NCBI RefSeq assembly: GCF_024649945.1
Contig: NZ_JANKMS010000007.1
Span: 1-64,000, forward strand
From: Flavobacterium panacis
Lineage (GTDB): Bacteria; Bacteroidota; Bacteroidia; Flavobacteriales; Flavobacteriaceae
DNA length: 64,000 nucleotides
Direction: 5' to 3'
Shown here: positions 8,837-18,235 of the stretch, one piece after another
How the letters are laid out: each line of letters starts with the position of its first letter
Numbering within the stretch: position 1 is the first letter of the stretch
Translations under genes and position numbers: made by a program
The notes under the pieces: model-generated
Seen by the model: only the letters and a program-made list of their open reading frames with translations
Told to the model about the DNA's origin: nothing
Databases searched by the model: none

Positions 8837-9264
8837 TTGCTAATTTTTCACTGAAAATTGATTTTATTTTCAAAATTATTGAATTACTTTTTTTTGACAT
8901 TTTTGAATTGATAGTGATAAAAAAATACACTTTTTTTGTATTCAAATTTTATAAAATTCAAAAACTCATTTTCAAAATTGGCATGAAAAAGATAATTTTA
9001 TTGTAATCTATTTCTTTCTTTTTGTATGAATTTGCTTAAAATTAATATAAAATTGAATTTTTTTTGACCTAAAATTTCCATTTTCAAGGTTAAAAAATCG
9101 TTACCAAAATCTTTCGGAATCCATTAGTATAGTTGGGATTAAAGCGAATCCTACTTTTTCTTTAAAAATGTTAAAATGCTGGTTTTAAGCATATTTTGAA
9201 AAAGCCTTATCTTTGCACCGTAGAAATTTCAAGAGAGTGACAGTGTCTTGAAGAAAAACAATTT
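8837..9264. other. 428-bp very AT-rich intergenic region
   Basis: Apart from the promoter at 9208-9215 I see no feature. An open frame at 8803-9006 begins inside the terminator and consists mostly of F, I, K and L codons expected from AT-rich noncoding DNA, so I do not call it a gene. Confidence 0.4.
9208..9215 (+). promoter_or_regulatory. Promoter of the lysozyme-like gene
   Basis: TATCTTTG matches the Bacteroidota -7 element TAnnTTTG; TTTT sits 21 bases upstream in place of the -33 TTTG. The gene starts 49 bases downstream. Confidence 0.65.
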
Positions 9265-9903
9265 ATGATAAAGAAATGGTATTTTTATGCGAGTTTAGTC
9301 GTTATTATTACATTTTTAAGTTTGGGATTTATTCCCAATAAAACAGAAGCCAAACCTTGGTTTTTAGTTGAAAAAACAGATGGATCAGAATACATTTTTC
9401 CATCGAAAGAAAAAGATGATTATCCGAACACCAACGTCCCATACACAGGAAATCACCTTATAGGATTTAAAGAAGCTGTAGCTTTTAAAGAATCACAAGG
9501 GAAATACAGATTAGTTAATTCTCTTGGTTACATGGGTAAATATCAATTTGGTTCTAAAGCTTTGAGAGCAATTGGAATTAATGATAACAAAGCCTTTTTA
9601 AAAGATCCTGCTCTACAAGAAAAAGCTTTTACGGCTTTATTAGCCAAAAACAAATGGATTTTACGTTACGAAATTGAAAAGTACAATGGTAAAATCATCA
9701 ATGGTATTGAAATTACCGAATCTGGAATTTTAGCTGCAGCGCATTTAGGTGGTGCAGGTTCTGTAAAGAATTTTTTCAAAAACAAAGGAGGCAGACATTT
9801 TAGAGATGCTTTCGGAACTTCTTTGAAAAGCTATCTGAGAGATTTTGCGGGTTATGATCTTTCTTTTATAGAGGCAGATAATAATGCGAAAGTTAACGAC
9901 TAA
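9265..9903 (+). CDS. Exported lysozyme-like protein
   Basis: A 212-residue protein with an N-terminal hydrophobic signal or anchor (residues 6-24) and a compact lysozyme-like domain. The segment FKEAVAFKESQGKYRLVN followed by GYMGKYQFGSKAL resembles the active-site region of transglycosylase- or lysozyme-type muramidases, with E76 as the likely catalytic acid. AAHLGGAGSVKNFF further on is also typical of these domains. It probably acts on peptidoglycan in the envelope, but activity is inferred. No LysM or other binding domain is visible. It has its own promoter at 9208 and shares a bidirectional terminator with the convergent mutase genes. Confidence 0.7.
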   Translation: MIKKWYFYASLVVIITFLSLGFIPNKTEAKPWFLVEKTDGSEYIFPSKEKDDYPNTNVPYTGNHLIGFKEAVAFKESQGKYRLVNSLGYMGKYQFGSKALRAIGINDNKAFLKDPALQEKAFTALLAKNKWILRYEIEKYNGKIINGIEITESGILAAAHLGGAGSVKNFFKNKGGRHFRDAFGTSLKSYLRDFAGYDLSFIEADNNAKVND

Positions 9904-9905
9904 AT

Positions 9906-9947
9906 GAAAAAATAAAATCCCTTGTAAAAAGGGATTTTATTTTTTTA
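9906..9947. terminator. Bidirectional terminator between lysozyme-like gene and mutB
   Basis: A stem with AAAATCCCT and AGGGATTTT at its core, A-rich before and T-rich after, so both strands end in U-runs. It overlaps the mutB stop codon at 9945-9947 and starts two bases after the stop codon of the plus-strand gene. Confidence 0.8.
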
Positions 9948-12074
9948 ATCTATTAAAGCTTCTAAGATTTTTATTGCGGCTTCGCTAATTTTGGTTCCAG
10001 GCCCAAAAACAGCTGATGCTCCAGCATCAAACAAAAATTGATAGTCCTGAGACGGAATTACGCCACCAACGATTACCATTATATCTTCACGTCCGTGTTT
10101 TTTTAATTCGTCAATAACTTGCGGAACTAAGGTTTTATGTCCTGCTGCAAGGGATGAAACTCCTAAAATATGAACATCATTTTCAACAGCTTGTTTTGCT
10201 GCTTCAGCTGGAGTTTGAAATAATGGACCTATATCAACGTCAAAACCTACATCGGCATAACCTGTTGCTACTACTTTTGCGCCGCGGTCATGTCCATCTT
10301 GCCCCATTTTTGCAATCATAATTCTAGGGCGTCTTCCTTCTTGTTTGGCAAAAACATCTGCTAATTGTTTTGCTCGCTCAAAATTCTCGTCATTTTTTAT
10401 TGCTGCACTATACACTCCGCTAAAAGATTTAATTTGTGCTTTAAAACGACCGAAAACAGTTTCCAATGCACTACTGATTTCGCCAAGTGTTGCTCTATTT
10501 CGAGCTGCCTCAATAGCGATTTCTAGTAAATTGCCTTGTCCCATTTGTGCACAAAGGATTAATTTTTCTAGTGAACTATTTACTTTTTCTGAATCTCTAG
10601 TTTGTTTTATTTCTTCAAGACGTTCGATTTGTTGCTTACGAACCAATTGATTGTCTACATCTAAAATATCTAACGGATCTTCTTTTTCTAAACGATATTG
10701 ATTTACACCAACAATAATATCTTGTCCGCTGTCAATTCTGGCTTGTTTTCTCGCCGCAGCTTCTTCAATTCGAAGTTTCGGAATTCCAGCTTCTATGGCT
10801 TTTGTCATTCCGCCCAATTCTTCCACTTCTTCAATTAGCTTCCAAGTTTTTTCAACGATTTCGTTAGTCAAACTTTCAACATAATAACTTCCAGCCCAAG
10901 GATCAACTGTTTTAGTTATTTTGGTTTCTTCCTGAAGGAATATTTGAGTATTTCGAGCAATTCTTGCGGAGAAATCTGTTGGAAGTGCAATGGCTTCGTC
11001 TAAAGCATTGGTATGTAAAGATTGAGTTCCTCCAAAAACTGCAGCAGAAGCTTCAATGCAAGTTCTCGCCACATTATTAAAAGGATCTTGTTCTGTTAAG
11101 CTCCATCCGCTAGTTTGGCAATGCGTTCTTAGCGCTAAAGATTTATCACTTTTCGGATTGAATTGTTTTAGCAATTTAGCCCAAATCATTCGTCCGGCTC
11201 TCATTTTGGCAATTTCCATAAAATGATTCATTCCGATTGCCCAGAAAAAAGATAATCTTGGAGCAAAATCGTCAATCGTCATTCCGGTCGATAATCCGGT
11301 TCTAATATATTCTAAACCATCAGCTAAAGTGTATGCTAATTCAATATCTGCCGTCGCGCCTGCTTCCTGCATATGATAACCAGAAATAGAGATCGAATTG
11401 AATTTCGGCATTTTTTTGCTTGTAAATTCAAAGATATCGGCAATAATTTTCATTGATGGAGTTGGAGGATAGATATAAGTATTTCGTACCATAAACTCCT
11501 TTAAAATATCATTTTGGATTGTTCCGGCTAATTTTTCTGGACTAACGCCTTGTTCTTCAGCCGCAACAATATAAAAAGCCATAATGGGTAAAACAGCGCC
11601 ATTCATGGTCATAGAAACTGACATTTCATCTAACGGAATCTGGTCGAAAAGCACTTTCATGTCTTCAACAGAATCAATTGCAACGCCTGCTTTTCCAACA
11701 TCGCCAACAACTCTTTCGTGATCTGAATCGTAACCGCGATGGGTTGGAAGATCAAAAGCAATGGAAAGTCCTTTTTGCCCCGCAGCTAAATTTTTTCTGT
11801 AAAAAGCATTACTTTCTTCCGCTGTAGAAAATCCTGCATATTGACGAATCGTCCACGGGCGTCTCACGTACATTGTTGCATATGGCCCGCGTAAGTTTGG
11901 TGCAAAACCAGCTCCGAAATCTAGAAATTCCAAATCTTCGATATCTTTCTCCGAATAATTTCTTTTGATTTCAATTCCTTCAGCGGTCGTAAAGTTATCT
12001 GTCAAGCCTTTTTGATTTTTAACTTCCGACTTTTGATTTTGAAGCGTAATATGTTTAAGGTCTTTTCTAATCAT
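9945..12074 (-). CDS. mutB: Methylmalonyl-CoA mutase, large (catalytic) subunit
   Basis: Interconverts methylmalonyl-CoA and succinyl-CoA with adenosylcobalamin. The N-terminal TIM-barrel part shows [20 protein letters not shown] and [16 protein letters not shown]. The cobalamin-binding domain begins near residue 580; its DGHDRG motif (593-598) provides the cobalt ligand H595, and [13 protein letters not shown] and VGGVIP follow. Length (709) is normal for a bacterial large subunit. The small subunit gene lies 42 bp upstream on the same strand. The GTPase that protects this enzyme, MeaB, is encoded separately at 53708-54802. Together they support propionate, odd-chain fatty acid or branched amino acid metabolism. 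Confidence 0.96.
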   Translation of the reverse strand: MIRKDLKHITLQNQKSEVKNQKGLTDNFTTAEGIEIKRNYSEKDIEDLEFLDFGAGFAPNLRGPYATMYVRRPWTIRQYAGFSTAEESNAFYRKNLAAGQKGLSIAFDLPTHRGYDSDHERVVGDVGKAGVAIDSVEDMKVLFDQIPLDEMSVSMTMNGAVLPIMAFYIVAAEEQGVSPEKLAGTIQNDILKEFMVRNTYIYPPTPSMKIIADIFEFTSKKMPKFNSISISGYHMQEAGATADIELAYTLADGLEYIRTGLSTGMTIDDFAPRLSFFWAIGMNHFMEIAKMRAGRMIWAKLLKQFNPKSDKSLALRTHCQTSGWSLTEQDPFNNVARTCIEASAAVFGGTQSLHTNALDEAIALPTDFSARIARNTQIFLQEETKITKTVDPWAGSYYVESLTNEIVEKTWKLIEEVEELGGMTKAIEAGIPKLRIEEAAARKQARIDSGQDIIVGVNQYRLEKEDPLDILDVDNQLVRKQQIERLEEIKQTRDSEKVNSSLEKLILCAQMGQGNLLEIAIEAARNRATLGEISSALETVFGRFKAQIKSFSGVYSAAIKNDENFERAKQLADVFAKQEGRRPRIMIAKMGQDGHDRGAKVVATGYADVGFDVDIGPLFQTPAEAAKQAVENDVHILGVSSLAAGHKTLVPQVIDELKKHGREDIMVIVGGVIPSQDYQFLFDAGASAVFGPGTKISEAAIKILEALID

Positions 12075-12116
12075 TGAGACACTTTTTTGATTTTTTAATT
12101 AATTACTTTTAAGAGA

Positions 12117-13481
12117 CTATTCCAATTCTAATCGTTCTTGCTCCATTTTCTCTGCCAATCTTTTTTCGATTATCGGCGTAATTAATGTTTTTCTTGGTTT
12201 TATTTTTACAAAAGGAAACAACTCTAAATCATGTTTCATTCTGTCTTCTTTGTTTGGATATTTATTGGTGCCTAATAAAATTTCTTTTTTAGAATCGAAT
12301 AATTCTTGCTCTTTATTAGCGCTTTCCTGAATTTTCTTTTTGATTGTGCCATCATTTAAAAGTTTCAAGAAACCTCCGTTTGCTTCAATATCTTTGAATA
12401 CAGTCAAGCTTTTTTCAGCAAGCTGCATGGTTAAACTTTCAATGTAATAACTTCCGTCTGCTGGATTATTTACTTTATCGAAATAACTTTCATGTTTTAA
12501 AATCAAAAGCTGGTTTCTGGCAATTCGATCTCCAAATTCATTGTCTTTATGATATAATGAATCATAAGGTAAATTGGCGATTGCATCTGCACCACCTAAA
12601 ATTGCTGACATACATTCAGTTGTTGTACGCAGCATATTGACATTGTAATCGTAAATGGTTTTGTTTCGTTTGGTTGGTGTTACCAAAAAATGACATTTTA
12701 TATTCGGATTATATTCTGTTGCAATTAAATCAAACAACATTCGAAGTGCACGAAGTTTGGCGATTTCGAAAAAATAATTGGTTCCAACAGAAATTTGAAA
12801 AACAATTGATTTTGCTGTTCCTGAAAAACGATTCAAATATTCGTTTGCATGAGCTAAACTATACCCAATTTGTTGTGTAATATTGGCTCCAGCATTTTGG
12901 TACAAACCTAAGTCTACACTTAATAGATTTAAATTGGTTGTATTTTTAAAAAGTAAATCTAAAGTTTCAAAGTTGTTTTTCTCTGAAGTTGTAAACCAAT
13001 TTCCATCTTTTGCTAATTGCCCGATTGGGTCAAAATTGCAGTAAAAATGAGCTTTTTTCTGAATCGAAATGGTATCTAGTTTTTTAACGAAATCGATTGA
13101 GATGAAAGTGAAATTAAAGTAAACAGTTTTGTTTTCTAAAGGAAGATTCTCTAGTAATTTTTGAACGTCAATTTTATCATTTTGAATGGTAAAACGAAGG
13201 CTTTCTGCGCCTCTTTCTAAAGTGTTTAAAGCGCGTTCGATAGATTTTTCTATATCAAAAACAAAAATATTTTGGCAGATTTTAAAATCTGAGGCTTGTG
13301 TATTTACATTAGCTGCTTTTGTAAACTCATCGCTGTGATAAAAAGGTTTTACCTGAATATCTTCTGGTGAATTCCAAATAACAGTTTGATTGTAATCGGC
13401 TCCATCTAATTCAAACTGAATTTTTTGTTTCCATTGTTTGGATGAAATCGGATTAAAATCGTCGAATAGGTTAGTGGCCAT
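12117..13481 (-). CDS. mutA: Methylmalonyl-CoA mutase, small subunit
   Basis: The non-catalytic partner of MutB. It has mutase-barrel homology (MLRTTTECMSAILGGADAI, then RIARNQLLILKHESYFDKV and DGSYYIESLT) but stops at 454 residues and lacks the DxHxxG cobalamin motif, as expected for this subunit. It starts 14 bases after the DivIC-like gene and is followed 42 bases later by mutB, so the three are very probably one transcript. The N-terminal MATNLFDDFNPISSKQWKQK is typical of Bacteroidota small subunits. Confidence 0.93.
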   Translation of the reverse strand: MATNLFDDFNPISSKQWKQKIQFELDGADYNQTVIWNSPEDIQVKPFYHSDEFTKAANVNTQASDFKICQNIFVFDIEKSIERALNTLERGAESLRFTIQNDKIDVQKLLENLPLENKTVYFNFTFISIDFVKKLDTISIQKKAHFYCNFDPIGQLAKDGNWFTTSEKNNFETLDLLFKNTTNLNLLSVDLGLYQNAGANITQQIGYSLAHANEYLNRFSGTAKSIVFQISVGTNYFFEIAKLRALRMLFDLIATEYNPNIKCHFLVTPTKRNKTIYDYNVNMLRTTTECMSAILGGADAIANLPYDSLYHKDNEFGDRIARNQLLILKHESYFDKVNNPADGSYYIESLTMQLAEKSLTVFKDIEANGGFLKLLNDGTIKKKIQESANKEQELFDSKKEILLGTNKYPNKEDRMKHDLELFPFVKIKPRKTLITPIIEKRLAEKMEQERLELE

Positions 13482-13495
13482 TGTATTTTGTTTGA

Positions 13496-13828
13496 TTATT
13501 CTTTGTCTTGAATGGTGTCTCCTTCAAATTGTATGATATAAATATCTTCGCTATCTTTTTTCATGAAATACTTTTCGCGTGCGTATTTCTCAATTTGTTC
13601 CGGATTTTTGAGCTGTTTAATCTGCTCCTGATCTTTTTTGATTTCTTCCTGATAATATTTTTTATTATCCTGAAGTTCGTGAATTTGCTCATCTAAAAAG
13701 CGATGATCAAAATAGGAGTAATTGTCTAGAAACAACATCCAAACAATAAAAAACAGCAATACCCAAACGTATTTGTTTCCAAGGTATTTAAACCATTTTT
13801 TGCCTTTGTATGGATTCTTAAATTTCAT
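13496..13828 (-). CDS. DivIC/FtsB-like septum formation initiator
   Basis: A small bitopic cell-division protein. The start is the ATG at 13828 (MKFKNPYKGKKWFKYLGNKY); a longer in-frame start at 13912 would translate part of an intergenic repeat and is unlikely. A basic N-terminus is followed by one transmembrane helix (VWVLLFFIVWMLFLD, about residues 21-36), then a coiled coil (about 45-80), then the family motif NPEQIEKYAREKYFMKK. This layout matches DivIC/FtsB, which work with FtsL and FtsQ in the divisome. It sits 14 bases upstream of mutA. Confidence 0.88.
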   Translation of the reverse strand: MKFKNPYKGKKWFKYLGNKYVWVLLFFIVWMLFLDNYSYFDHRFLDEQIHELQDNKKYYQEEIKKDQEQIKQLKNPEQIEKYAREKYFMKKDSEDIYIIQFEGDTIQDKE

Positions 13829-13866
13829 TTTAAACGAATATTTCTTTTGAATTTGAGTGGTTGTTT

Positions 13867-13950
13867 CTAGCCCCGATAGTAGTGAAAATCCTTTTGTGCC
13901 GGGGTTCGGCACAAAAGATTGAAACGGATAGCGGGAATCAGCTCCTAATT
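13867..13950 (-). repeat. Interspersed hairpin repeat with TAGCCCCGATAG-type ends
   Basis: A 13-bp stem (13888-13900 with 13908-13920, core CTTTTGTGCC/GGCACAAAAG) around the 7-base loop GGGGTTC. On the minus strand the ends read AGCTGATTCCCGCTATCC and CTACTATCGGGGCTAG. A degenerate copy with the same ends is at about 47890-48045, and the stem start matches the element at 1-115. It separates udk from the DivIC-like gene. Confidence 0.75.
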
Positions 13951-13976
13951 ATTATGGACTAAATTTACGATAAAAA

Positions 13977-14585
13977 TTATAAAATTCTCTGATTAATTAC
14001 AGCGCGAACTACATCAATTGCTACCGTATTGTATTTGTCATTTGGAATAATAATATCTGCAAAAGCTTTAGATGGCTCGATAAATTGCTCGTGCATAGGT
14101 TTTAAGGTTGTTTGATAACGATTTAAAACTTCATCGATATCACGTCCACGTTCTGAAATATCTCTTTTTAAACGACGAATTAATCTTTCATCAGAATCGG
14201 CATGAACGAATACTTTAATGTCGAACATATCTCTTAATTCTGGATTGGTTAAGATTAGAATTCCTTCCACAATCATAACTTTTCTAGGATGAGTCGAAAC
14301 CGTATCGTCTGTTCTGTTGTGTTGAACGAAAGAATAAACAGGTTGATCGATCGTTTCTCCAGCTTTTAAAGCTTTCAAATGACTTACCAATAAATCAAAA
14401 TCAATCGCTCTAGGGTGATCAAAATTAATTAATGCTCTTTCGTCAAAAGACAAATTGGTAGTTTCTTTATAATAAGAATCTTGAGAAATTACCCCAACTT
14501 CTGTATGTGGCAATTCGTTCATGATTTGGTGTACTACTGTTGTTTTTCCACTTCCTGTTCCTCCGGCGATTCCTATAATGAGCAT
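13977..14585 (-). CDS. udk: Uridine kinase
   Basis: Phosphorylates uridine and cytidine to UMP and CMP in pyrimidine salvage. The P-loop is at the N-terminus (GIAGGTGSGKTTV), then SQDSYYK, NFDHPRAIDFDLL and VEGILIL, and a C-terminal region with RDISERGRD. The 202-residue length is normal. A TATTTTTG promoter box at 14611-14618 precedes it, and 148 bp containing a hairpin repeat separates it from the DivIC-like gene downstream, so co-transcription with that operon is possible but not certain. Confidence 0.95.
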   Translation of the reverse strand: MLIIGIAGGTGSGKTTVVHQIMNELPHTEVGVISQDSYYKETTNLSFDERALINFDHPRAIDFDLLVSHLKALKAGETIDQPVYSFVQHNRTDDTVSTHPRKVMIVEGILILTNPELRDMFDIKVFVHADSDERLIRRLKRDISERGRDIDEVLNRYQTTLKPMHEQFIEPSKAFADIIIPNDKYNTVAIDVVRAVINQRIL

Positions 14586-14610
14586 ATATTTGATGTTATA
14601 ATTTGTTTCG

Positions 14611-14618
14611 CAAAAATA
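14611..14618 (-). promoter_or_regulatory. Probable -7 element of udk
   Basis: The minus strand reads TATTTTTG (TAnnTTTG type), 26 bases before the udk ATG. Confidence 0.55.
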
Positions 14619-14656
14619 ATAATTTAACTGAATCGCTAAACATATTATCTGTTTTA

Positions 14657-14742
14657 AACCATATAAGTAATATAAGTAAATTTAAGCAGAAATTTTTTTA
14701 AGTAAAACAATACTTCACTGAACTTATATTACTTATATGGTT
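14657..14742. repeat. Long inverted repeat, CCATATAAGT family, copy 1
   Basis: Perfect 21-bp arms at 14657-14677 and 14722-14742 (outer part AACCATATAAGT / ACTTATATGGTT) around a 44-base AT-rich spacer. A second copy with the same outer arm is at 53589-53713. It lies between the SDR gene and udk, both on the minus strand. Confidence 0.85.
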
Positions 14743-14764
14743 AAAATGTTTGTTTTTATTATAA

Positions 14765-14796
14765 AAAAAATCCCGAAAGTAAACCTTCGGGATTTC
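14765..14796 (-). terminator. Terminator of the dienoyl-CoA reductase-like gene
   Basis: Stem AAATCCCGAA/TTCGGGATTT with a T-run on the minus strand, about 50 bases beyond the SDR stop codon. Confidence 0.75.
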
Positions 14797-14848
14797 GTGC
14801 AATCAGTATAGTTTTAAAAAATATTCTGAATTTAGTAAGCACTTGTAA

Positions 14849-15730
14849 TTATTTATTCTTTTTTGCTTTTATCATCATTTCAAGCTGATCCCAAAGTTCT
14901 TCTGGAATTGCTTCTAATAAATTGAATTGTCCAGCGCCTTTTAACCATTCTCCTCCGTCAATCGTGATTACATCTCCGTTGATATAAGATGAGAAGTCAG
15001 ATACTAAATAAGCGGCTAAATTTGCCAATTCTTGGTGATCTCCAACTCTTTTTAATGGCACTTTTTTAGCCATATCAAATTTCTCTGAAAGATCTCCGGG
15101 TAATAATCTGTCCCAAGCTCCTTTTGTTGGGAATGGTCCTGGAGCAATGGCATTAGAACGAATTCCGTATTTTGCCCATTCTACAGCAAGACTTCTCGTC
15201 ATTGCCAAAACTCCTGCTTTTGCTGTAGCACTAGGAACTACATAAGCAGATCCTGTCCAAGCGTAAGTTGTCACAATATTTAAAATCGTTGCCGAAGTTT
15301 GTTTGGTATCGATCCAGTGTTTTCCGAAAGCTAGCGTACAGTTTTTAGAGCCTTTTAGTACGATATCAATAACAGTATCAAAAGCATTTGCAGATAATCT
15401 CTCTGTTGGAGAAATAAAATTTCCTGCTGCATTGTTTAAAAGAACGTCTACTTTTCCGAAAACTTTTAACGTTTCCTGAAGCATATTTTCTACTTCTTCG
15501 TAATGACGAACATCACATTGAAGTGGTAAACATTTACCTCCAGTTTCGCTTTCCAGTTCGGCAGCTGTAGTTTTTAACTTCTCTAAATCTCTAGAAGTTA
15601 TGGCTACCTGAGCTCCTAATTCGAGAAAATATTTGGTCATAGCTTTGCCTAAACCGCTTCCGCCGCCTGTAACGACAATGACTTTGCCTTGTAAAGCATC
15701 ATCACGTAACATTTTGTCTGTGTAGCTCAT
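14849..15730 (-). CDS. SDR oxidoreductase, 2,4-dienoyl-CoA reductase-like
   Basis: A 293-residue short-chain dehydrogenase/reductase. The NADP-binding loop is VVTGGGSGLGKA, and LLNNAAGNF is the variant typical of 2,4-dienoyl-CoA reductases. As in that group there is no classical YxxxK; the catalytic lysine appears in VVPSATAKAGVLAM. The GPFPTKGAWDRLLPG loop and the C-terminal DGGEWLKGAGQFN also fit the DECR branch. Such enzymes remove double bonds during beta-oxidation of unsaturated fatty acids, consistent with a genome that oxidises fatty acids; the substrate here is inferred from family resemblance. Confidence 0.82.
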   Translation of the reverse strand: MSYTDKMLRDDALQGKVIVVTGGGSGLGKAMTKYFLELGAQVAITSRDLEKLKTTAAELESETGGKCLPLQCDVRHYEEVENMLQETLKVFGKVDVLLNNAAGNFISPTERLSANAFDTVIDIVLKGSKNCTLAFGKHWIDTKQTSATILNIVTTYAWTGSAYVVPSATAKAGVLAMTRSLAVEWAKYGIRSNAIAPGPFPTKGAWDRLLPGDLSEKFDMAKKVPLKRVGDHQELANLAAYLVSDFSSYINGDVITIDGGEWLKGAGQFNLLEAIPEELWDQLEMMIKAKKNK

Positions 15731-15806
15731 ACTTTTTCTTTTTTTGCAATATTAGTTAAATTAAATAGGATGCATGCATAATAATGTTATAAAATTTTAA
15801 TAAACT

Positions 15807-16934
15807 TTATATTTTGCATAATTTTTTCGCTGCTGATTCTAATGTGAAGTCATCTTTGGCAAAGCAAAAACGTATTAATTTTTGATCTTTATGATCGGAA
15901 TAAAAAGTAGAAATCGGAATCGCTGCAACTCCATGATCGATAATCAGGTTTTTACAAAACGTAACATCATCTTCGTTTGAAATATTGGCGTAAGAAGCAA
16001 CTTGAAAATAAGTTCCTTCACAAGGTTTTAGTTCAAAACGACTATTTTGAAGCAGTTTTTGAAAATAATCTCTTTTTTCTTGATAGAATTTTCCAAGTAG
16101 ATTTACATCAACAACATCTAAATATTCGTTGATCGCAAATTGAGAAATGCTGTTGACACTAAAAACCAAAAACTGATGTACTTTTTTGATTTCTTTCATT
16201 AAATGTTCTGGTGCAATCGTGTAACCAATTTTCCAGCCTGTAATATGAAATGATTTTCCGAAAGAAGAAACCATAATACAACGATCTAAAAGAAAATCTT
16301 TAGTGTGTGCCGATATATGTTTTTCTTCAAAAGTAATGTATTCGTAAACTTCATCAGACAAAATGATGATGTTGGGATATTTTTCAAGAAGATTTTTTAA
16401 CTGAATAAAATCATTTTCGGTTAAAATTTTCCCAGTTGGATTATGCGGATTATTGATAATCATCATTCTGGTTTTTGCAGAACATGCTTTTTCAATTCTT
16501 TCCCAATTTGGAGTATAATCGTCGTTTAATGCTAGTCGAACAGGTTTTGCTTTGCAAAGTAAAACAGGGGATTCATACGAATCATAACTTGGATCGAGAA
16601 TAATTACTTCGTCATTTTCCTTTACTAAAGCCAAAATAGTGGTGAAAATTCCTTGTGTTGCGCCAGCTGTAACTAAAAGTTCTGTTTCAGGATTGATTGT
16701 TCTATTGTAAGAACTCTGAGTTAATTGAGCAATTTTGTTCATCAAAGGCGGATAACCTGCCATTGGTGTATATTGATGAACGTTTTCTTTTGATAATCTT
16801 GCAACGATATCGGTCAGTCTTTCATCAACAGGAAAGTTTGGAAATCCCTGAGAAAGATTTATCGCATTATATTCAGCTGCCATTTTTGACATTACCGTAA
16901 ATATGCTTGTAGTTACGTTTGGAAGTTTACTCAT
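15807..16934 (-). CDS. PLP-dependent aminotransferase (methionine aminotransferase type)
   Basis: A class I/II aminotransferase of 375 residues. The opening AINLSQGFPNFPVDERL and the N-terminal MSKLPNVTTSIFTVM match the YbdL/kynurenine aminotransferase branch, which favours methionine and aromatic residues. NNPHNPTGKI, LSDEVYEYI and SSFGKSFHITGWKIGY (Schiff-base lysine in SFGKS) are all intact. It is the last gene of a minus-strand run from dnaA, 49 bases after the TonB-domain gene. The exact amino acid substrate is not visible. Confidence 0.88.
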   Translation of the reverse strand: MSKLPNVTTSIFTVMSKMAAEYNAINLSQGFPNFPVDERLTDIVARLSKENVHQYTPMAGYPPLMNKIAQLTQSSYNRTINPETELLVTAGATQGIFTTILALVKENDEVIILDPSYDSYESPVLLCKAKPVRLALNDDYTPNWERIEKACSAKTRMMIINNPHNPTGKILTENDFIQLKNLLEKYPNIIILSDEVYEYITFEEKHISAHTKDFLLDRCIMVSSFGKSFHITGWKIGYTIAPEHLMKEIKKVHQFLVFSVNSISQFAINEYLDVVDVNLLGKFYQEKRDYFQKLLQNSRFELKPCEGTYFQVASYANISNEDDVTFCKNLIIDHGVAAIPISTFYSDHKDQKLIRFCFAKDDFTLESAAKKLCKI

Positions 16935-16983
16935 GATAAAGTTTGATTAGGGAAAACTTGTGAGCAAGTTGTGAAAAGATTTA

Positions 16984-17448
16984 CTATTTAATATCTGGCA
17001 TATTTATTAAGAGAGGTGTAGAATACAAAACCCGAACCAGTTTGTTTTGGTGTCTTCCAGGAGTCCATTTGGGAGATTTTTTTAAAACTCTAATGGCCTC
17101 GGTTGCCGTTTCATAACCTAAATCTTTTAAGATTTTAAAATCGCTCAGAGAACCATCTTTTTCTACGACGAAGACCGTATAGATTTTTCCTTTAAGATCT
17201 GGATTTTCTTTTGGAATTGCGAAATTTGCTTTAACGAATTTTTCAAATGCAATTCTTCCTCCCGGAAAATCCGGTTTAACATCTATTCCTGCTGTATTGT
17301 AAACTGTATAATCATTATTAGGTTCGTCTCCTTCTGGAAATTTTTGATTATTAGGTTCGTCAATAGTTAGAATGTCATTTGTTTTTGTCTCTTGTGCAAA
17401 TGTATTTTGTACAAAGAAAATTAAAAGAAAGAAAAGAATTTTTTTCAT
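16984..17448 (-). CDS. Secreted TonB C-terminal-domain protein
   Basis: A 154-residue protein with signal peptide MKKILFFLLIFFVQNTFAQ and a TonB C-terminal-like domain from about residue 55 (DFPGGRIAFEKFVKANFAIP, then KIYTVFVVEKDGSLSDFKIL and KWTPGRHQNKLVRV). It lacks the membrane anchor and proline-rich linker of a working energy transducer, so it is probably a free periplasmic TonB-domain protein whose role is unknown. It lies 12 bases downstream of the methyltransferase gene. Confidence 0.78.
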   Translation of the reverse strand: MKKILFFLLIFFVQNTFAQETKTNDILTIDEPNNQKFPEGDEPNNDYTVYNTAGIDVKPDFPGGRIAFEKFVKANFAIPKENPDLKGKIYTVFVVEKDGSLSDFKILKDLGYETATEAIRVLKKSPKWTPGRHQNKLVRVLYSTPLLINMPDIK

Positions 17449-17460
17449 TTTAAAATTGGC

Positions 17461-18174
17461 TTACATTTTATGAATAATAAAAATAGTCGGTCGCTTATCA
17501 ATATCAATTTTTAATTTTTTCCAATCAGCTACTTTCAAAGTTTTGATAAACTCAGTTGGTAATGTAATATCGGTTGCAATACAAAGATGAGTTGCAGGAC
17601 TTAAAATCTGCAAAAGATCTTCAATCAGTTTATTGTTTCTATAAGGTGTTTCAATAAATAACTGAGATTGATTTTTATCATAAGATAATTTCTCGAAATG
17701 ACGAATTGCCGATTTCTTTTCGTCTTTATCAATTGGTAAATATCCATTAAAAGTAAAGCTTTGACCATTCATTCCCGAAGCCATCATCGCTAATAGGATA
17801 GAAGAAGGTCCAACCAAAGGGACTACTTGAATTCCTTTTTCATGCGCCAGTTTTACAATTACTGCACCTGGATCTGCAACACCTGGGCAACCTGCTTCGC
17901 TCATTAAACCCATATTTTTTCCTTCTAATAAAGGTTGGATGAAATCTAAGTGTTCGCTCGTTTCAGTTCTTTTATTTAAAGTAAAAAGAATCAATTCCGA
18001 TTGTTTCTTTTCAGGATAGACTGCTTTTATAGATTTTCTAGCTGTTTTGTCGTTTTCAACTATATAATGGTCGATAACTTCTATCGTTCTTCTAACGGTT
18101 TGAGGTAAAACATCCATCGGATCGCTTTCGCCCATTGTTGTTGGAATTAAATATAATTTTCCGAGAAGTTTCAT
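17461..18174 (-). CDS. RsmI-like SAM-dependent methyltransferase
   Basis: A tetrapyrrole-methylase-fold enzyme. The start is the ATG at 18174 (MKLLGKLYLIPTTMGESDP); a longer start at 18267 would run into the upstream phosphatase gene. SEAGCPGVADPGAVIVKLAH and VPLVGPSSILLAMMASGMNG are the RsmI/YraL core motifs. At 237 residues it is shorter than classical RsmI (about 280), which 2'-O-methylates 16S rRNA C1402. Flavobacteria commonly carry a second, shorter relative, so this may be that paralogue rather than RsmI itself. Confidence 0.78.
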   Translation of the reverse strand: MKLLGKLYLIPTTMGESDPMDVLPQTVRRTIEVIDHYIVENDKTARKSIKAVYPEKKQSELILFTLNKRTETSEHLDFIQPLLEGKNMGLMSEAGCPGVADPGAVIVKLAHEKGIQVVPLVGPSSILLAMMASGMNGQSFTFNGYLPIDKDEKKSAIRHFEKLSYDKNQSQLFIETPYRNNKLIEDLLQILSPATHLCIATDITLPTEFIKTLKVADWKKLKIDIDKRPTIFIIHKM

Positions 18175-18235
18175 GTGTAAGTATTTAAAATTAAAAAATT
18201 CAATTATCTCAGTTTCTGAAACAATTGAATTGAAG

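Noticed and set aside
8803..9006. 67-codon open frame after mltG
   Set aside because: It starts inside the mltG terminator and consists mostly of AT-driven F, I, K and L codons; no ribosome site or recognisable motif.
10345..10650. Plus-strand open frame inside mutB, and similar antisense frames throughout
   Set aside because: They are complements of strongly conserved genes and have no promoter or recognisable protein.
13829..13912. 28-residue extension of the DivIC-like protein
   Set aside because: It translates a hairpin repeat; the ATG at 13828 matches the expected N-terminus of the family.
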